A stretch of DNA of 64,000 nucleotides from Pycnococcus provasolii (Eukaryota > Chlorophyta > Pseudoscourfieldiophyceae > Pseudoscourfieldiales): NCBI GenBank assembly GCA_049487715.1, contig CP150573.1:496001-560000 (forward strand). The letters are read 5' to 3'. A program made the translations under genes and the position numbers. Positions 28,017-37,610 of the stretch are shown here, one piece after another. Each line of letters starts with the position of its first letter. Within the stretch, counting starts at the first letter, position 1. The notes under the pieces are model-generated. The model saw only the letters and a program-made list of their open reading frames with translations. It did no database searches and had not been told where the DNA came from.

Positions 28017-30743
28017 ATGCTCCCCCTCAGTCCCCCCCCTGTCAGTCAGTTCGCGGCCATGTCCGCCCCACTCCCGTCCGGCTCCTCCTCGTCCTTGTAC
28101 CTGCGCTCGCTCGTACCGGCGTTCGGCAAGACGCTTGGCAGTGCGCCTCAGTCCTCACGTAGTCTCTGTGACGCACTCAACAACGCGGCGGCGAACGCAC
28201 ACGTGTCCGTGCTGAAAGCGGCGCTTGCACAACACATACCAGCGTTGATGTGCCAGCTTTCCCTGCACTCGCTGGACGCTCAGGCAAAAAACGCACTCGC
28301 GCAAGCGACGCTCGCTTGCACGCCGAACCCGCCGACTACGTCGGAAGGAAGGCAGATGAGACGAGCCGCTTGTGTGCTCGCAGCCAGGCTGCCAGACACG
28401 AACTCCGCACAACTCTCTATGGTGGCGGAAGTGTGCCTGCGTCTGAGCATGTCAGCGCAGGAAACGCTAGCCGCGAGAGCGACGTTTCTGCGCGCAGCGG
28501 CAGCGTCGGTTGTGGAGCAGCTGCGCTCTTCACGTGCGGGGGTGCCGCCGCAGTGCGCCGCAGACCTTTCGCGTGCGGTCGCTAGCCTCCTTGCGTCCGC
28601 CGTCGCGTTTGCTACCGTGGCATCGTCCAAAAAAGCTGGACTATTCGCGAGCGAGAACAAACTGCGTGAGGCAGCCGCCGCGGCTGCAACGTCCGCCGCC
28701 GCCGTTGCGCGCGCGGCCATGGCTGTCGTGCTCGCCGCACGTCTATGGGCCGTGCCCGTGATACTTGCGCAGGCGCTGGCTACGGTCAATGCTCTGGGAG
28801 ACGCGGATGCCGCCATGGGAGGAGATATGAGAAGGCACACGGCACTTGCTTGGGCATGCTCCCTGTGGGGGTCCACGAAGCAGAAGGACGCCGCTGCCGC
28901 TGCTTTCGCCAGCCAAGGCCGACATGACACGGTCTGGCTCGCCTACATTCGCGGCGTCGTGTCTCCGGACATGCGAATGCGCAGCACGGCGAACGATGGT
29001 GCAACGATGCGAGTTGATGCAGCCAATCTGGCAGGCTTTGCCGCGAAGGTTGCCGCCGTGGGAAGTCCATCACGCGAAGTCGTGGCGGCGCTGGAGGATG
29101 TCATTCGCATCTTCAAGGCGTCTATGGCCATGTCAGGCAGATCGGTGCTCATGTGTACCGTTCTTGCAGCTGCACGCAAGATGCTCGCCGTCGTATGTGC
29201 GGCGTCGAAGGCAACAATCACTGCAGACTGGGGTTTGGATGTACATCTCCTCGATCGGCTTGAGGACGAGATGCTGGGCGTCGCTGCAAGCCTCGACGAC
29301 GGTGCTCACAATGCAGCGGTTCGCGGCGAAATGGCCGCGACTTGGATCTGGATCGCGCAAACACGTGCGTGTATTGATCCGCGTCGACGGATATGGTATC
29401 GCAACAACGTGCGCTTTCACATACTTGCGCACATTCGAATGGACAGCGCGCAGTACCACGCAGCTATTCTACGCGAGCATGCATTGGCTTCGGACTTAAC
29501 CGTCGGCTATTTGTCCAGAAAAAGTGTTGTTAACTGTGCTCTAAATATTGCCGAGATGGCGGCATTTCTGACGAGCGCCGTTACGACATCGGGTAGGTCC
29601 ACGGACTGCATCGTTCGACTGTTCCATCGGTCGTTGCTGTCGCCGCTAGCGCAAGAGCAGAAACGATACAACTACGTCACCTCGGTATTCTTTGCACTCA
29701 CTGCGCTGAGGGCCTTCCAACGAACCGGAAATGAAAATTCGTTTGCAAACATGGCAGCGTTGGCAACGGCGTCCAATGCCATGACATGTGTACTTGCTCC
29801 GAACGACGAGGAGGTTGATCCGAATTTGGAACGAAGAGTGGTGAAGACTCTAGTGAAGTTGATAGAAGATATCGCATGGATCAGCCCACGGAAAATCGAG
29901 TCGGACTACGCGATGAGCTCTCTTGTGAGCATTCTTGCTGCCGCTGAGGCGAATGGGCGTGACGACGACTGTGCCAAGGAGACCATGCACTCGCTGCGCG
30001 AAGCTCTCGACTCTCTGACGAACATGCTCGATGCCACCGAGCCATGTTCGCTTACCATATTCGGTGGCATGATAGAACGCGTAAGGCGAGGTGCTCGTGC
30101 TCCTCCGTCCATGTTTCTGACATCTGCGACGGATCCGCGCAAAATGCCAACCCTCGAGTCAAACGACTATGACATCAGTCAGTCGGCGGCTATGCGTGAT
30201 GCGGCGGCGGCGGGCGCTGGATCGATGCAGACGGGCACCCTGGTCATGTCACCTACAATGGAGGAGAGCCACGACAGCGACAACGAAAGTGTGGATACTT
30301 CAGAGAGTGTGAGACAGCATAGTCCAGGCGCCTCGTCTACGGCGACCTCGACCTCTTTCCCTCAGCCTACTCCTGCGTCGGCTGCAGCTTCGACGAATTT
30401 GACGCGACCGCCACCGCCATCGCCATCGCCATTGCCACCGGAAGCGCAACCACAGCCACCTCTCGAAGTCCCACCCGCGCCGCCCGCCTCTGAATTTCCT
30501 CCACCGCCTCCAGCTGACATTTCTCCGCCATCAAACGCATCTGCCGCATCCAATGCGGAAGATTTCGCCTTTTCCACAAACAGTATCAGCTCTATGCAAG
30601 GGTCATCAAGCAATGCCACAGCGCCGGTACCCAGCGGCACATCTGTCACTATCGCTAACCCCGTCACGGCGGCGGCGGCGGCGGCGGCTCGGCGGTTTCA
30701 GCAGACCCCACGCCGACGGACTTTGATGCGAGCAAGCCTATGA
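28017..30743 (+). CDS. Large helical protein, probable N-terminal part of an SH3-ended protein (TASH3-like candidate)
   Basis: This 908-residue frame is mostly Ala-rich alpha helix (about 30-690), of solenoid type without a clear HEAT or ARM signature, followed by a disordered Ser/Pro-rich tail (about 720-890). It stops at TGA 30741 with a four-base ATGA overlap with the next frame, which encodes two SH3 domains. The stop is reached only by leaving the frame of GSAVSADPTPTDFDASK, which runs straight into the SH3 part. A one-base change in the GCG run (30669-30690) would join the two into one protein of about 1030 residues. Long helical region plus C-terminal SH3 is the layout of TASH3 of the plant TSET/TPLATE endocytic complex; that is a hypothesis from layout only. 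An alternative start is ATG 28059 with GCC context. Confidence 0.6.
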   Translation: MLPLSPPPVSQFAAMSAPLPSGSSSSLYLRSLVPAFGKTLGSAPQSSRSLCDALNNAAANAHVSVLKAALAQHIPALMCQLSLHSLDAQAKNALAQATLACTPNPPTTSEGRQMRRAACVLAARLPDTNSAQLSMVAEVCLRLSMSAQETLAARATFLRAAAASVVEQLRSSRAGVPPQCAADLSRAVASLLASAVAFATVASSKKAGLFASENKLREAAAAAATSAAAVARAAMAVVLAARLWAVPVILAQALATVNALGDADAAMGGDMRRHTALAWACSLWGSTKQKDAAAAAFASQGRHDTVWLAYIRGVVSPDMRMRSTANDGATMRVDAANLAGFAAKVAAVGSPSREVVAALEDVIRIFKASMAMSGRSVLMCTVLAAARKMLAVVCAASKATITADWGLDVHLLDRLEDEMLGVAASLDDGAHNAAVRGEMAATWIWIAQTRACIDPRRRIWYRNNVRFHILAHIRMDSAQYHAAILREHALASDLTVGYLSRKSVVNCALNIAEMAAFLTSAVTTSGRSTDCIVRLFHRSLLSPLAQEQKRYNYVTSVFFALTALRAFQRTGNENSFANMAALATASNAMTCVLAPNDEEVDPNLERRVVKTLVKLIEDIAWISPRKIESDYAMSSLVSILAAAEANGRDDDCAKETMHSLREALDSLTNMLDATEPCSLTIFGGMIERVRRGARAPPSMFLTSATDPRKMPTLESNDYDISQSAAMRDAAAAGAGSMQTGTLVMSPTMEESHDSDNESVDTSESVRQHSPGASSTATSTSFPQPTPASAAASTNLTRPPPPSPSPLPPEAQPQPPLEVPPAPPASEFPPPPPADISPPSNASAASNAEDFAFSTNSISSMQGSSSNATAPVPSGTSVTIANPVTAAAAAAARRFQQTPRRRTLMRASL

Positions 30744-31108
30744 TTGTTCGATTCCGGTTCGTCAGTGAGACAGAAGGCGAGCTTTCCGTTGCGGAGGGAG
30801 AACGCGTGTTTGCAGATTACGAGGCGGACGGCTGGCTGTTCTGTCGTCGTCGCGACGGGGTTGGCGAAGGTTTTGTTCCAGAGGCGTACTTGTCGCCACT
30901 GCCGATCGCAGCGGCGGACAGCTCGAAGGTTTCCTCGCTGCGATGCCTCTACGACTTTACGGCGCAGGAGGAGGGCGAAATGAGCGTGTCGCGTGGCTCG
31001 ATTGTGCATCTCGTCGAGGAGACGGAAGGTTGGTTGCTCGTGCAGCTCCCGAACGGCGGCGTGGAGGCGCAGGGTTGGGTGCCATCCTCCTTCCTCGCGC
31101 GTGTGTAA
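30740..31108 (+). CDS. Tandem SH3 domains, probable C-terminus of the preceding gene
   Basis: The 122 residues form two SH3 domains (about 2-58 and 64-121). The first has GELSVAEGE, the DGWLFCRR loop and GFVPEAYL; the second has the canonical CLYDFTAQEEGEMSV, EGWLLVQL and GWVPSSFL. SH3 domains bind Pro-rich ligands. An isolated 122-residue double-SH3 protein is unusual, and the upstream frame codes for a plausible linker, so this is best seen as the 3' end of the 28017 gene split by an indel. The TGTAA overlapping its stop fits a poly(A) signal. Confidence 0.85.
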   Translation: MIVRFRFVSETEGELSVAEGERVFADYEADGWLFCRRRDGVGEGFVPEAYLSPLPIAAADSSKVSSLRCLYDFTAQEEGEMSVSRGSIVHLVEETEGWLLVQLPNGGVEAQGWVPSSFLARV

Positions 31109-31162
31109 ATTATCAGTTCAGTATATACCTTACATGGCGAAAGAAATAAAAAAAAGAGTGCG

Positions 31163-31831
31163 TCACGACGCTCGCGCGGTGCCGCCGTTCGTTGGCCGCA
31201 GTTCTTCCCACTCTCCCCACGCCGCGGCGTCGAGCTTCGCGTCGACGTCGTGGGCACTTGCCGGCACGCTGAGCACGTCCTCGTCTTCTTCCTCCCTCCA
31301 CAGTCCCGCGGCGACTTCGTCGCGTCTCGCCTCCTCTTTCCTGCGCGCGCGGTGTCCTCTGACGTTCTTCTGTATCGTGAGCGCGGCCCTCTCTGCGTCT
31401 TGCGTGGTCCAAGCGCGCGCGGGCCCGCCCACTTCGGTGACAGGGAACGGGAACGCGCCCCCGTTCGCCGCTCCGTACAGGATCGCCTTGAGCGCCTTAT
31501 TTTCCTGCTCGAGTTCCGCGTTTCTCCTGCTGACGCTGGCAAGTTTTCTGCTCATGACTTCGTTCATTGCGATAGCTTCGTGAATTTTGGCGACGCACTC
31601 CTCGTTGGCGACTCGGTTGGCGTTGCTTTCGTCTGCGTCGCAGAGCACGTGTTCGAGCACTGCTTGGCTGAGCGCGAAGAGTCCGATGGCCTTGTCCGGC
31701 GTGACTTCGTCTGTGAGTCGCGCTCTCAGCAGAAGTCGTCCTAAGGCGGGCGCCTGTTCCGCGGTGACTCCGCCCTGGTCGGGCGGGCAGTGCGCGGCGT
31801 GGAGCAGGAAGGCGGCGTCGAGGGACTCCAT
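31163..31831 (-). CDS. IQ-motif coiled-coil protein
   Basis: From ATG 31831 the protein has 222 residues. It begins with a helical region, then a short coiled coil (about 85-115, SRRNAELEQENKALKAIL), and one IQ motif (AALTIQKNVRGHRARRK, about 142-160) followed by an acidic stretch. IQ motifs bind calmodulin or centrin. No catalytic domain is visible. It is divergently arranged with the membrane-protein gene at 32309 and converges on the SH3 gene with a 54-base gap. A longer frame to 31867 lacks an ATG. The family is not recognised. Confidence 0.65.
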   Translation of the reverse strand: MESLDAAFLLHAAHCPPDQGGVTAEQAPALGRLLLRARLTDEVTPDKAIGLFALSQAVLEHVLCDADESNANRVANEECVAKIHEAIAMNEVMSRKLASVSRRNAELEQENKALKAILYGAANGGAFPFPVTEVGGPARAWTTQDAERAALTIQKNVRGHRARRKEEARRDEVAAGLWREEEDEDVLSVPASAHDVDAKLDAAAWGEWEELRPTNGGTARAS

Positions 31832-32308
31832 GGGTCCACAATGCTTTCGAGAGCAAGGCAAAGTCAAACAGCTGGAGTTGAAGTGGAAAAGTGGAGGTCA
31901 ACAAAACCATTCCACGGGACGGACTTAACATACACCTTTCCAGGGATCCAACGAGCCCGTTAAGGTTATACTGTAAGATGATTCCGGATGCGGTGGGGAT
32001 CCCCTCGTTGTCGTTGGCCACCACTGCAGTAAAGTTTACCGGCCTCTCGTAGTCTCTCTCGTAAGTAGTTTCGTCATTAATGTAAGGCCGGCCGCATGAG
32101 CACCTCCTGTCCTCCTCTGGCATCTGGTAGGGCACACTCACATTAGCAACCACCTTACAGTAGCACACTTCTTGCACACACCTTACCTTGCAACACGCGC
32201 GTGCCTTCATTCTATTTCAACTTCTTCGATCCTCCTTGTTGTTCATCTCCTCCTCGTTCTCATTCTTCAACTCTGCTCTTACATAGATAGCTCTCTGCGC
32301 TCTCAGTC
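31832..32308. other. Divergent promoter region (IQ gene / membrane protein gene)
   Basis: Head-to-head starts lie 477 bp apart. A TTAAGG word occurs at 31960-31965 and a CT-rich stretch (32215-32300) precedes the plus-strand start. No repeat or gene is seen. Confidence 0.5.
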
Positions 32309-32953
32309 ATGGCCATGGCCTGGATAAGTGGTGGCCGCCGCCACTCTTGGGCTCCCCTCTCTTGGGCCTTTGCTTTATTCCTCCTTGGGTGTTTCTTGCT
32401 CGCGTTGAACCCCCTTGGGTGTGTGGCACACACCGACCTCGAAAACACGTGCAAGTTCGACGCCGCAGACGGCGCGGGGTGTGTCTGCCGCGGGTTTGAA
32501 CACATCGCGTGCGGAGACAGAGGCGCGTCGTTCTACCAAGAACACGTCGACGAGGTCGTATTGAACTGCCCCAAGACGACAGAACAGCAGACGTGCAGTC
32601 GAGACTGCACGCAGCCCCTTGAGGTGCTGTACGTCCACTACCTCGAGTGCCCCGCACGTAAGCAAACGGAAGGATACAAACTGTACACCCAAGCAACAAA
32701 CACGTGCGGCGTGAGCCACGCGGCTCTCGGCGCGATGATGGACAACTGTGAAAAGCACGACCACACGCACAACCACATCACGCAGGACGTCTTCTTGGGG
32801 CTGAGCATCACCGCCGTCGCCGTCGTCTTCGTCGCGATCGCGCTGCTGTGGCGAAAGGTGGCCATCCTCGAGAGCGGAAATCAAGCGCTTTTGCGAAACA
32901 AGCTCGACAGCAGCTCGGGCGCCGCGACCGCGCCTGGCGACAACCAGCTGTAA
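32309..32953 (+). CDS. Cysteine-rich type I membrane protein, family unknown
   Basis: The 214-residue protein has a signal peptide (about 1-41, FALFLLGCFLLALNPLGCVAH), an extracellular or lumenal domain with ten cysteines (even, so up to five disulfides), then a His/Asp-rich stretch (KHDHTHNH) just before one transmembrane helix (about 152-173) and a short basic tail. The cysteines come partly as C-x-C and C-x3-C pairs. I do not recognise the fold. The HDHTHNH run is a possible metal site. It is likely on the cell surface or in the secretory system. The ATG at 32309 is followed closely by a second Met. Confidence 0.65.
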   Translation: MAMAWISGGRRHSWAPLSWAFALFLLGCFLLALNPLGCVAHTDLENTCKFDAADGAGCVCRGFEHIACGDRGASFYQEHVDEVVLNCPKTTEQQTCSRDCTQPLEVLYVHYLECPARKQTEGYKLYTQATNTCGVSHAALGAMMDNCEKHDHTHNHITQDVFLGLSITAVAVVFVAIALLWRKVAILESGNQALLRNKLDSSSGAATAPGDNQL

Positions 32954-33015
32954 ATGCGAAGAAGGCTTTAAACGGTAGTTTGTTTTATTTTTGATTTACG
33001 AAAGCAGTTACAGAC

Positions 33016-34335
33016 TCACTCGACCCTTTCCGACAGCTGAACGCGCAGCGTCTTGAGCGTGCCGTCGCGTCGCACGACGACGTCCGCGAAGTCGCCAGGG
33101 CTGTTCAGCTCGACGGCAGCTAGAAGGTCCTCCACCGTTACCACCCTCGTGCCATTCACCGACACAACCTCGTCGCCGAGAACCACCCCACCCGCGGCAT
33201 CTCGCCCGAGTCCTCGCGCACCCGCTCGCTCTGCGCCTGAGTTGGGCGCCACGCCCATCACGAGCACGCCCGTGACACCAAGGCTGCGCGCTTGAGAGTC
33301 GTGCGCACAGTGCAGGCCGAGCGCCGCCTTGCGCACCTTTCCATACCTTATGATCTGCTCCACGCAGCGACGCACGGTGTCGACAGGTACCGCGAACCCG
33401 ATTCCCGCAGATGCGCCGCTCGGGCTGTATATTGCCGTGTTCATGCCGACGACTCTTCCTCCGCTGTCCAGCAGAGGCCCTCCCGAGTTGCCTGGATTGA
33501 TGGCAGCGTCGGTCTGCACGACGCCGCGTATGACGCGCCCCGTGATGGATCGCATGTCTCGCCCGAGCGCGCTTACGATTCCGCTCGTCAGCGTGCTGTC
33601 CAGTCCGAACGGGTTTCCGATGGCGAAGACGCGCTGTCCCACCATGAGCGTCGCCGACGAGCCGACGGGTATTGCGGGAACGCGTTTTCGCGCCGCGCCG
33701 TTTTCGTCGACAAGCTGGAGGACGGCGACGTCCTTGTCCGGTTCTGCGCCGACGAGCTTAGCGGCGAACCTCGTTCCGTCGGTGGACGTGACTGCGAGCG
33801 CCGCGGCGCCGTTGATGACGTGAAAGTTCGTGACAATGTGTCCTTGTGCGTCCCACACGAACCCGGATCCCGCGCCCTGTTTGGGCACTTCCTCCGGCAT
33901 GAGCGAGTACGGCTTCGAGTACCCTCCCGTTCCCGGCGGCAGCGCGGGTCTCGCGAGCGCGGTGACAGCGACAACGGACGGCGAGCAGTACGCGAACAGC
34001 GAGACTGCGTTCTCTTCTTCTAAGAAGAGTCCTCGCGCACCCGTCACCTTTGACGACGACGACGACGTGGATTCGTCATCTGTTTGCGTGGACCCCGACG
34101 ACGACCCTGAGAAGAACGATACATGTCTCAGTAAAGATACGTGCTGATCCCACCAGTGTGATCGCAACCCACCGACCCCAAGACAAGTAGCTTGTTGTGG
34201 TTGCGAGCACCACGAAGACGCCGAGTGAGAAGAAGAAGAACAGCGTCCTAACCACGACGCCGTTACTGTTACCCTCCGTGAGAGTAGCGCACTCTGAAAG
34301 GGTGCAGATGCGAGCATGCGCATCATCATCGCCAT
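33016..34335 (-). CDS. DEG1: DEG1-type HtrA serine protease with PDZ domain, plastid lumen
   Basis: The 439-residue protein has an N-terminal targeting region (1-90 or so), a trypsin-like domain with the full triad (His in TNFHVI about 172, Asp in DKDVAVLQL about 199, Ser in NPGNSGGPLLDS about 282), and one PDZ domain (about 335-439). The stretches GSGFVWDAQGHIVTN, AIGNPFGLD and AIYSPSGASAGIGFAVPVDTV match plant DEG1 closely. DEG1 degrades damaged photosystem II proteins in the thylakoid lumen and helps PSII assembly. Mitochondrial HtrA is less likely given these motifs. The start codon is the first ATG, followed by several Met. Confidence 0.94.
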   Translation of the reverse strand: MAMMMRMLASAPFQSALLSRRVTVTASWLGRCSSSSHSASSWCSQPQQATCLGVGGLRSHWWDQHVSLLRHVSFFSGSSSGSTQTDDESTSSSSSKVTGARGLFLEEENAVSLFAYCSPSVVAVTALARPALPPGTGGYSKPYSLMPEEVPKQGAGSGFVWDAQGHIVTNFHVINGAAALAVTSTDGTRFAAKLVGAEPDKDVAVLQLVDENGAARKRVPAIPVGSSATLMVGQRVFAIGNPFGLDSTLTSGIVSALGRDMRSITGRVIRGVVQTDAAINPGNSGGPLLDSGGRVVGMNTAIYSPSGASAGIGFAVPVDTVRRCVEQIIRYGKVRKAALGLHCAHDSQARSLGVTGVLVMGVAPNSGAERAGARGLGRDAAGGVVLGDEVVSVNGTRVVTVEDLLAAVELNSPGDFADVVVRRDGTLKTLRVQLSERVE

Positions 34336-34390
34336 GGTGCGCGGAACCTCGAGAAGAACGGAGTGGAGGTGGGCGGAGGAGGATTAATTC

Positions 34391-34400
34391 GGGTTAGGGT

Positions 34401-34433
<33 letters not shown>

Positions 34434-34455
34434 TAGGGTTACTGGGTTAGGGTTC
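34391..34455 (+). repeat. Mixed TTAGGG / TTTAGGG telomere-type block
   Basis: About ten units alternate between six- and seven-base forms (GGGTTA and GGGTTTA). It lies about 60 bp upstream of the DEG1 start and about 150 bp upstream of the next plus-strand gene. Confidence 0.9.
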
Positions 34456-34607
34456 CTACGGGGCCCCTCTCCCTATTGGCTATTCTTATTTTCAGTTCTT
34501 TCGCTTTTTTAGATAGATGGATTTCAAACCTCTCCTTTGACAGGTGGAACGTTTTGTATTTCTTTTCTTCCTAAAGTAACTCGTCTCGTTTTTTAAAAAT
34601 ACGCGCC

Positions 34608-35436
34608 ATGGAGGAGGAGGAGGCATGTATCCTCGAAGGTGTTGACCTCGGAGTTTTTACATAGACACTTACTACTCGCGGACCGTGTCTCTCAAGAGTG
34701 TTCTGAGCTCTATTCCTTACTCATGGGTGAGATCGAAGACTCGTTGGACTTTGTCTCGTTAAGAAGAAAACAACGACTGAGAGCTCTGGTTTCTGACGAC
34801 TCAACTTCGGCTTCTGCTGGTACGCCACCAGCCTCTACATATGCTCGCACGTCCTTCCCGCGAATCGCTTGCGCACTTTCCACGAGACGGGGTACTGCGC
34901 TTGGGAAACATACAGATGGCGACGATGTCGACCTGTTCGGACAAACAAACAAGCGCGACGTCTCGCCAACAACCACGCTCGCACCGCCTGCGTTCGTCGC
35001 TGACGCACACGGGGAGGAGAACGATGAACATAGCCTTATGCCAGCACCTCCCGTTCCCACACCTAGACTCAGCCAAAAAGAAGCGGCGCGTGCCATCCAG
35101 GAGGCTTATCGTTCACATCGCCGTAGAAGGAAACTCGAACGCGCAAGAATCTCGCTCGAGCGACGGGTCAAAGGCACGCAGAAACGGCTTGCAATGCACG
35201 AGTGGCTGCGGGAGGCAAGAAGACGGGCAAGTGTGCGCGAGAAGCTTCAAGCAAGATGCAGCAAAATGCGACGCGCCAAGACACCTGGAGACGACGCCAA
35301 CTTTGCGCTCGTCCTCGCCGACGTGAGAAGGGATGAAGGGCCGTTCGCGTTTGCCGCAGCGTGGCACGCATACGCCCTGCGCGCTCAAGTTCTTACCGCG
35401 TGGGTGCGCATCACTCTCGAGTACATCAACGTGTAA
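34608..35436 (+). CDS. IQ-motif protein, 5' end broken by an apparent one-base indel
   Basis: From ATG 34723 the frame gives 237 residues, with a disordered middle, an IQ motif near the centre (EAARAIQEAYRSHRRRRKLERA) and a basic helical end. The frame is open upstream to 34639 without an ATG. A well-placed ATG at 34608 starts MEEEEACILEGVDLG. It would join the same frame as LHRHLLLADRV if the T5 run at 34656-34660 were one base shorter, giving 275 residues. IQ motifs bind calmodulin or centrin; no other domain is recognised. It converges on the ankyrin gene. Confidence 0.6.
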
Positions 35437-35471
35437 CAAGGTCTACTTTACATGTGCGACTTCGGTTTTGC

Positions 35472-37031
35472 CTACGACGGCATGTGCATGTCGTAGCAGC
35501 ACAAACCGCGGTGATTTTCCAACGTGTCGTTTGCACCCTTCGACACGAGGTAGTCGCCGAGCGCGACGTGGCCAAAGCCAAAGCAGTAGTGCAAGGGCGT
35601 ATTTCCCTGGGCATTGCAGCTATTCACGTCCGCGCCGGCGCGCAGGAGCACGCGAGCCATGCGTTGATCTCCAAGCTGGCAAGCAACCATCAAGGCCGTG
35701 TCGCCGTTCGCATCGCGCGCATGCGCCGCAGATGGATTGGCGCGAAGCATCATCTTCACTTCGTCGCGCCGATTGCCCGCGCGAATTAGCGCGAACACGC
35801 CGCCTCCATCCGAGGGCGGCGACGTGTGCGACGAGTGGTGGTGCATCTGCTGATGCTGCTGTGGCAGCGGCGGCGCGTGGTACGGCGAATGGTGCATCGC
35901 CGTTGGCGGTGGCAGATGTGCGGCGCCGTATGGCGTGTGCATCGTCGGCATGTGCGCGTGCGGCACTGGCATTGGCATGGCGTGCGCGTACGACACCGAC
36001 GGAGACATCCAAGTTGGCGCTGGTGCACCCCACGGCGGCTGCGACGGCGGGTGGTATCCCACACCGGAATAAGCAGTTGGCGGCGGCACCATCTGCGGCG
36101 GCGGAGGCGCCGGCACTGGTTGTGGCACATGAGCAGGCGCTCGCCACGGCGAATGTGCGTGCACCGGCGCCGCCGGCGGCGGCGGCGCGTACGAAACACC
36201 TCGCGTGGGCGAGCCAGCATGCCGCCTAGCCGGCGACGCCGTCTCGGGTGCAAAGTGCGCGCGACGCTGCGGCGGCGACATCTGCTGCCTCGTTCCCAAC
36301 ATACCAGACTGAGGTGCAGCAGCACCACTGGCCACAGCGTGCTGCTGCCGCTGCGCTCGCCGCTCTTTCCAACCTGGCCTTGGCTTTGGCAGTGGCGCCA
36401 TTGCCGAAGCCTGATGCTCCAACTCTGCCCATCGCTGTTCCTCTCGCTGTTTCCACCGCGCCTTTGGAGCTGGACCGGCAGGTGGGACGTTCTGCGCGCT
36501 CGCGCCCAAAGTCGCCGCTTGTATTTGTGCCGCGATGGCCGCTCTTCGCGCGCGCAGGTCATCGATGGCGTCGCCGGCGTGTGCGTTTTGATTTGCATCA
36601 TAGTAGTGGTTCGTCGTCGCGGCGGTTGCGGCGGCGTTGGCCGTCGCCTGCTTGAGTTCCGCGAGTCTTCTCTTCTCCTCTCTCAGGCTCGCCTCGACCG
36701 CGACGAGTCTCTCCACCTCCTTGCGCTCCGCCTCGAGCCTCTCGTAGACGGCGTCGGTGACTCCTACGTCCGGCTCAGGACTGTTTGCGTTTTGGGCCGC
36801 CGCCGCCTTGGCGCGCTTGAGCAGTTCGTTGCGTTCGAGTTTCGCGTGGAACGCCGCGAGTCTGTCCGCGGCCCCTTCAACGAACGCGCCCATGCCGTCG
36901 TCGTCGGACGACGATCCCGACCCTCTTTCTTCCGGCGGCGGCATGTCCGCACCTAGCGGCACATCGAACGGCGCGTCTCCTCCCATCGCGGCGTACGAGA
37001 CGCGCGACAGGTCGAGGCGAGGCAGCGCCAT
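35472..37031 (-). CDS. Ankyrin-repeat protein with coiled coil and Pro/His-rich middle
   Basis: The 519-residue protein has an acidic N-terminus (Asp/Ser run about 35-50), a coiled coil (about 85-130, Glu/Lys/Arg-rich), a long disordered Pro/Ala/His-rich region (about 170-400, with PMPVPHAHMP and PQQHQQMHHH runs) and about three ankyrin repeats at the C-terminus (about 405-519: DANGDTALMVACQLGDQ, NAQGNTPLHYCFGFGH). Ankyrin repeats mediate protein binding. No enzymatic domain is seen. ATG 37031 is the first in frame. Confidence 0.8.
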   Translation of the reverse strand: MALPRLDLSRVSYAAMGGDAPFDVPLGADMPPPEERGSGSSSDDDGMGAFVEGAADRLAAFHAKLERNELLKRAKAAAAQNANSPEPDVGVTDAVYERLEAERKEVERLVAVEASLREEKRRLAELKQATANAAATAATTNHYYDANQNAHAGDAIDDLRARRAAIAAQIQAATLGASAQNVPPAGPAPKARWKQREEQRWAELEHQASAMAPLPKPRPGWKERRAQRQQHAVASGAAAPQSGMLGTRQQMSPPQRRAHFAPETASPARRHAGSPTRGVSYAPPPPAAPVHAHSPWRAPAHVPQPVPAPPPPQMVPPPTAYSGVGYHPPSQPPWGAPAPTWMSPSVSYAHAMPMPVPHAHMPTMHTPYGAAHLPPPTAMHHSPYHAPPLPQQHQQMHHHSSHTSPPSDGGGVFALIRAGNRRDEVKMMLRANPSAAHARDANGDTALMVACQLGDQRMARVLLRAGADVNSCNAQGNTPLHYCFGFGHVALGDYLVSKGANDTLENHRGLCCYDMHMPS

Positions 37032-37610
37032 ATGGGTATATAAAAATATGACAGCCAGATGAGGGGCAGCAGCGCCACCTTACAAAGCCTTGAGAGGAGC
37101 AGTCCTGAAGAAACCAAAGGTCCCACGACAGGAATGAGAAATCTAAGGTTAAGCTGCGACCAACCTTGCCGTCCATGAAGGTGGTCAGGTGAGCTCATGC
37201 ATGGCGTATCCGCCTGGCCAGACGGTCACGAAGGTGGTCAAGATTACTCAAGAAGAAGTTCGACCTTAAGACGGCCTGTTCTGTTCTAAGGTTTAAGTGG
37301 TTCTGCCAGGGAGCTCTCGGAGGGAGAATGGGACGCGGATTCAAACCATTTTATTTGACGCAACTCTTTAAAAAATATAGTTAAGGTTAGTCTATCAATA
37401 TTTAAGGTTGGCTGGCAATGTCTGCGTCAACGCTGGTGACTGGTGCCTCGGTGGTGAGTGGTGGTGGTTCTGACTTCGTCATGGATCCTCTCTTCGTCTC
37501 TGCGGCTGCAGCAGTTTGTGTGGCGGTCGATATGTGCTCATCTTCGTCGTCACCTGTCGTCGTCAGCTGCGTACTCGGAGTCGTCGTGCGTCGGTGCGGC
37601 ATTAACGGCC
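37032..37610. other. Divergent spacer (ankyrin gene / LRR gene) with an upstream ORF
   Basis: TTAAGG-type words occur at 37144, 37264, 37382 and 37401. A plus-strand upstream ORF (37418-37624, 68 codons) overlaps the LRR start in another frame. Confidence 0.5.

Noticed and set aside
35826-36956. 376-codon Arg-rich plus-strand frame
   Set aside because: Complement of the Pro/His/Ala-rich ankyrin gene; Arg/Trp runs are typical of shadow frames.
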